Under the pieces are notes generated by a model that saw only the letters and a program-made list of their open reading frames with translations, was not told where the DNA came from and searched no databases. Positions 63,021-64,000 of a stretch of 64,000 bases of DNA are shown here, piece after piece; position 1 is the stretch's first letter, and each line of letters opens with the position of its first letter. Source of the DNA: Epiperipatus broadwayi (Eukaryota > Onychophora > Udeonychophora > Euonychophora > Peripatidae). The translations under genes and the position numbers were made by a program. The stretch covers positions 3,442,452 through 3,506,451 of the forward strand of contig JAQFVV010000036.1 in NCBI GenBank assembly GCA_028023455.1, in the 5' to 3' direction.

Positions 63021-63173
63021 CTTTTGAAGAATATCACAAGGTGATTGCCAGGTGATTCTCTCTAATTCCAAAAATCCAACAGTAAACCACAAAGCAATCA
63101 GATCTCTTAATGTTGTATTGAGATTTCGCAAGTAGGGTGTGTCATCTCTGAATTCATTTTTTTCTAGCATAGA
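63021..63173 (-). CDS. MLYCD: Malonyl-CoA decarboxylase, one internal coding exon
   Basis: The minus strand carries an exactly 51-codon, phase 0-0 exon. It reads from SMLEKNEFRDDTPYLRNLN through TTLRDLIALWFTVGFLEL to ERITWQSPCDILQK. The acceptor is TTTTATTAG and the donor is GTCAGT, both canonical. The block LWFTVGFLELERITWQSPC corresponds to the animal malonyl-CoA decarboxylase segment recalled as WFSSGFLNLERVTWHSPC. That segment lies before the region ISEYEAVHP-type residues begin and is near the change from the helical domain to the acetyltransferase-like catalytic domain. The enzyme converts malonyl-CoA to acetyl-CoA and CO2 in mitochondria, peroxisomes and cytosol, relieving inhibition of fatty-acid oxidation. 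Only this exon of the gene is in view; earlier exons should lie beyond 64000 and later ones were not found. No stop or frameshift, so the gene is probably functional. Confidence 0.9.
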
Positions 63174-63277
63174 CTAATAAAATAAATAAAATAATTATAA
63201 CAAAAATGTGTATGCAATGATAAATTAATAAAAATTAATTTCATTTTCAAAATATTTTATAATGATATATATATATA

Positions 63278-63330
<53 letters not shown>

Positions 63331-64000
63331 CAATAAAAATAATAAACATAATGATAATTAACTATTATATACAGTTTTTCAATCCACAAAAATACTTTTG
63401 GTTAATTATTTAACCCTCTTCAACTATTGTTAAATTCAAAAAAAGTAATGAAAGCAAACGTCATCAACTCAAGTCCCAGGATTCCCAAATTTTAACACCT
63501 GTTTCATTTTATTTCTATTTATGAAAATTGACTTCTTAATTTTTCTTGTATTGTAGTTTCTCTCTTCATGAAGAATCTTATTATTTTCAAGATTAAGCTT
63601 AAACTTATATTTACTTGTTCTTTCATAATCCAAGAAAACTGAAACAGTTATTAAATCGTTATTATTTTACCTTTTACAAGCTTGTATAACAATTGTTATT
63701 CCTTTAATCTTTTCTCTATATTGCACCTTGATTCACCTATATATGATAACATACAGCCACAAAAAATTGATAAACATTTCTTTTTTGCTTGGCAGATATG
63801 ACACTTTTAGAATTATTCACTAACTTATTAATGTTATTTGTAACCCAAAAAGAAACATTTAACACATCTTTATAAATATTCTTAAAAAATTTCACTTGAG
63901 CATTTGATATATATGGAATTTTTTTTAATCAGTTTCAACTCCTTTAAATCATTATACTTCTTTTAAATTGACATTATTAAATCAATCTTATAATCAACTC
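63174..64000 (-). other. Presumed MLYCD intron upstream of the exon, with (TA)n
   Basis: AT-rich, with an interrupted TA run at 63264-63328. No preceding exon recognised before the window edge. Confidence 0.5.

Overview
The window is a strongly AT-rich, repeat-dominated stretch of an animal nuclear genome. Four things point to a eukaryote and specifically a metazoan. There is one clean spliced exon of malonyl-CoA decarboxylase (63021-63173, minus). There are three kinds of LINE, a Penelope-like fragment and a mariner relic. There are three types of Pol III tRNA-derived SINE. There are also long (TA)n and (TAA)n microsatellites. The species cannot be read from the sequence; a large-genome invertebrate is my best guess. 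There is no bacterial gene layout, and almost every open frame belongs to a decayed transposable element or a microsatellite.

Layout. 1-7 kb: the 3' end of a CR1-like LINE abutting a Penelope-like GIY-YIG endonuclease fragment, several long inverted-repeat (hairpin) elements, a mariner transposase relic split by one hairpin, and an RTE fragment split by another. 7-14 kb: more hairpins, a SINE with a perfect 12 bp target-site duplication, a TIR element and (TA)n tracts. 15.7-16.9 kb: a broken gag-like ORF1 with a zinc knuckle. 21-26 kb: a nearly full-length RTE LINE lying between two direct copies of a unique sequence of about 350 bp. 26.3-31.1 kb: a long CR1-like LINE with PHD and SGNH-esterase motifs in ORF1. 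35.2-38 kb: a second, inverted copy of that LINE. 38.7-43 kb: hairpin elements, including two composites. 44-46.7 kb: a second RTE on the minus strand. 47-55 kb: microsatellites, hairpins, X-box-like repeats and a promoter-like pocket. 56.1-57.5 kb: a Tx1-like LINE end bounded on both sides by (TAA)n. 58-61 kb: SINEs and tetranucleotide repeats. 61-64 kb: the MLYCD exon and its presumed introns.

The most interesting signal is a set of hairpin elements found in at least a dozen copies. Several carry a single-sided tail of roughly 50-60 bp. Four families share the decamer TCACATGAYC, and several share an apical-loop motif near CATCAGTGAGGNGCC. Where the empty site can be inferred (inside the mariner, inside an RTE, in a duplicated unique segment, or from flanks), they are bounded by duplications of about 9-15 bp of variable length. 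That pattern fits LINE-mobilised, SINE-like retroposons better than classical MITEs, which have fixed-length duplications. Host coding content is limited to the one MLYCD exon; neighbouring exons were not found here.
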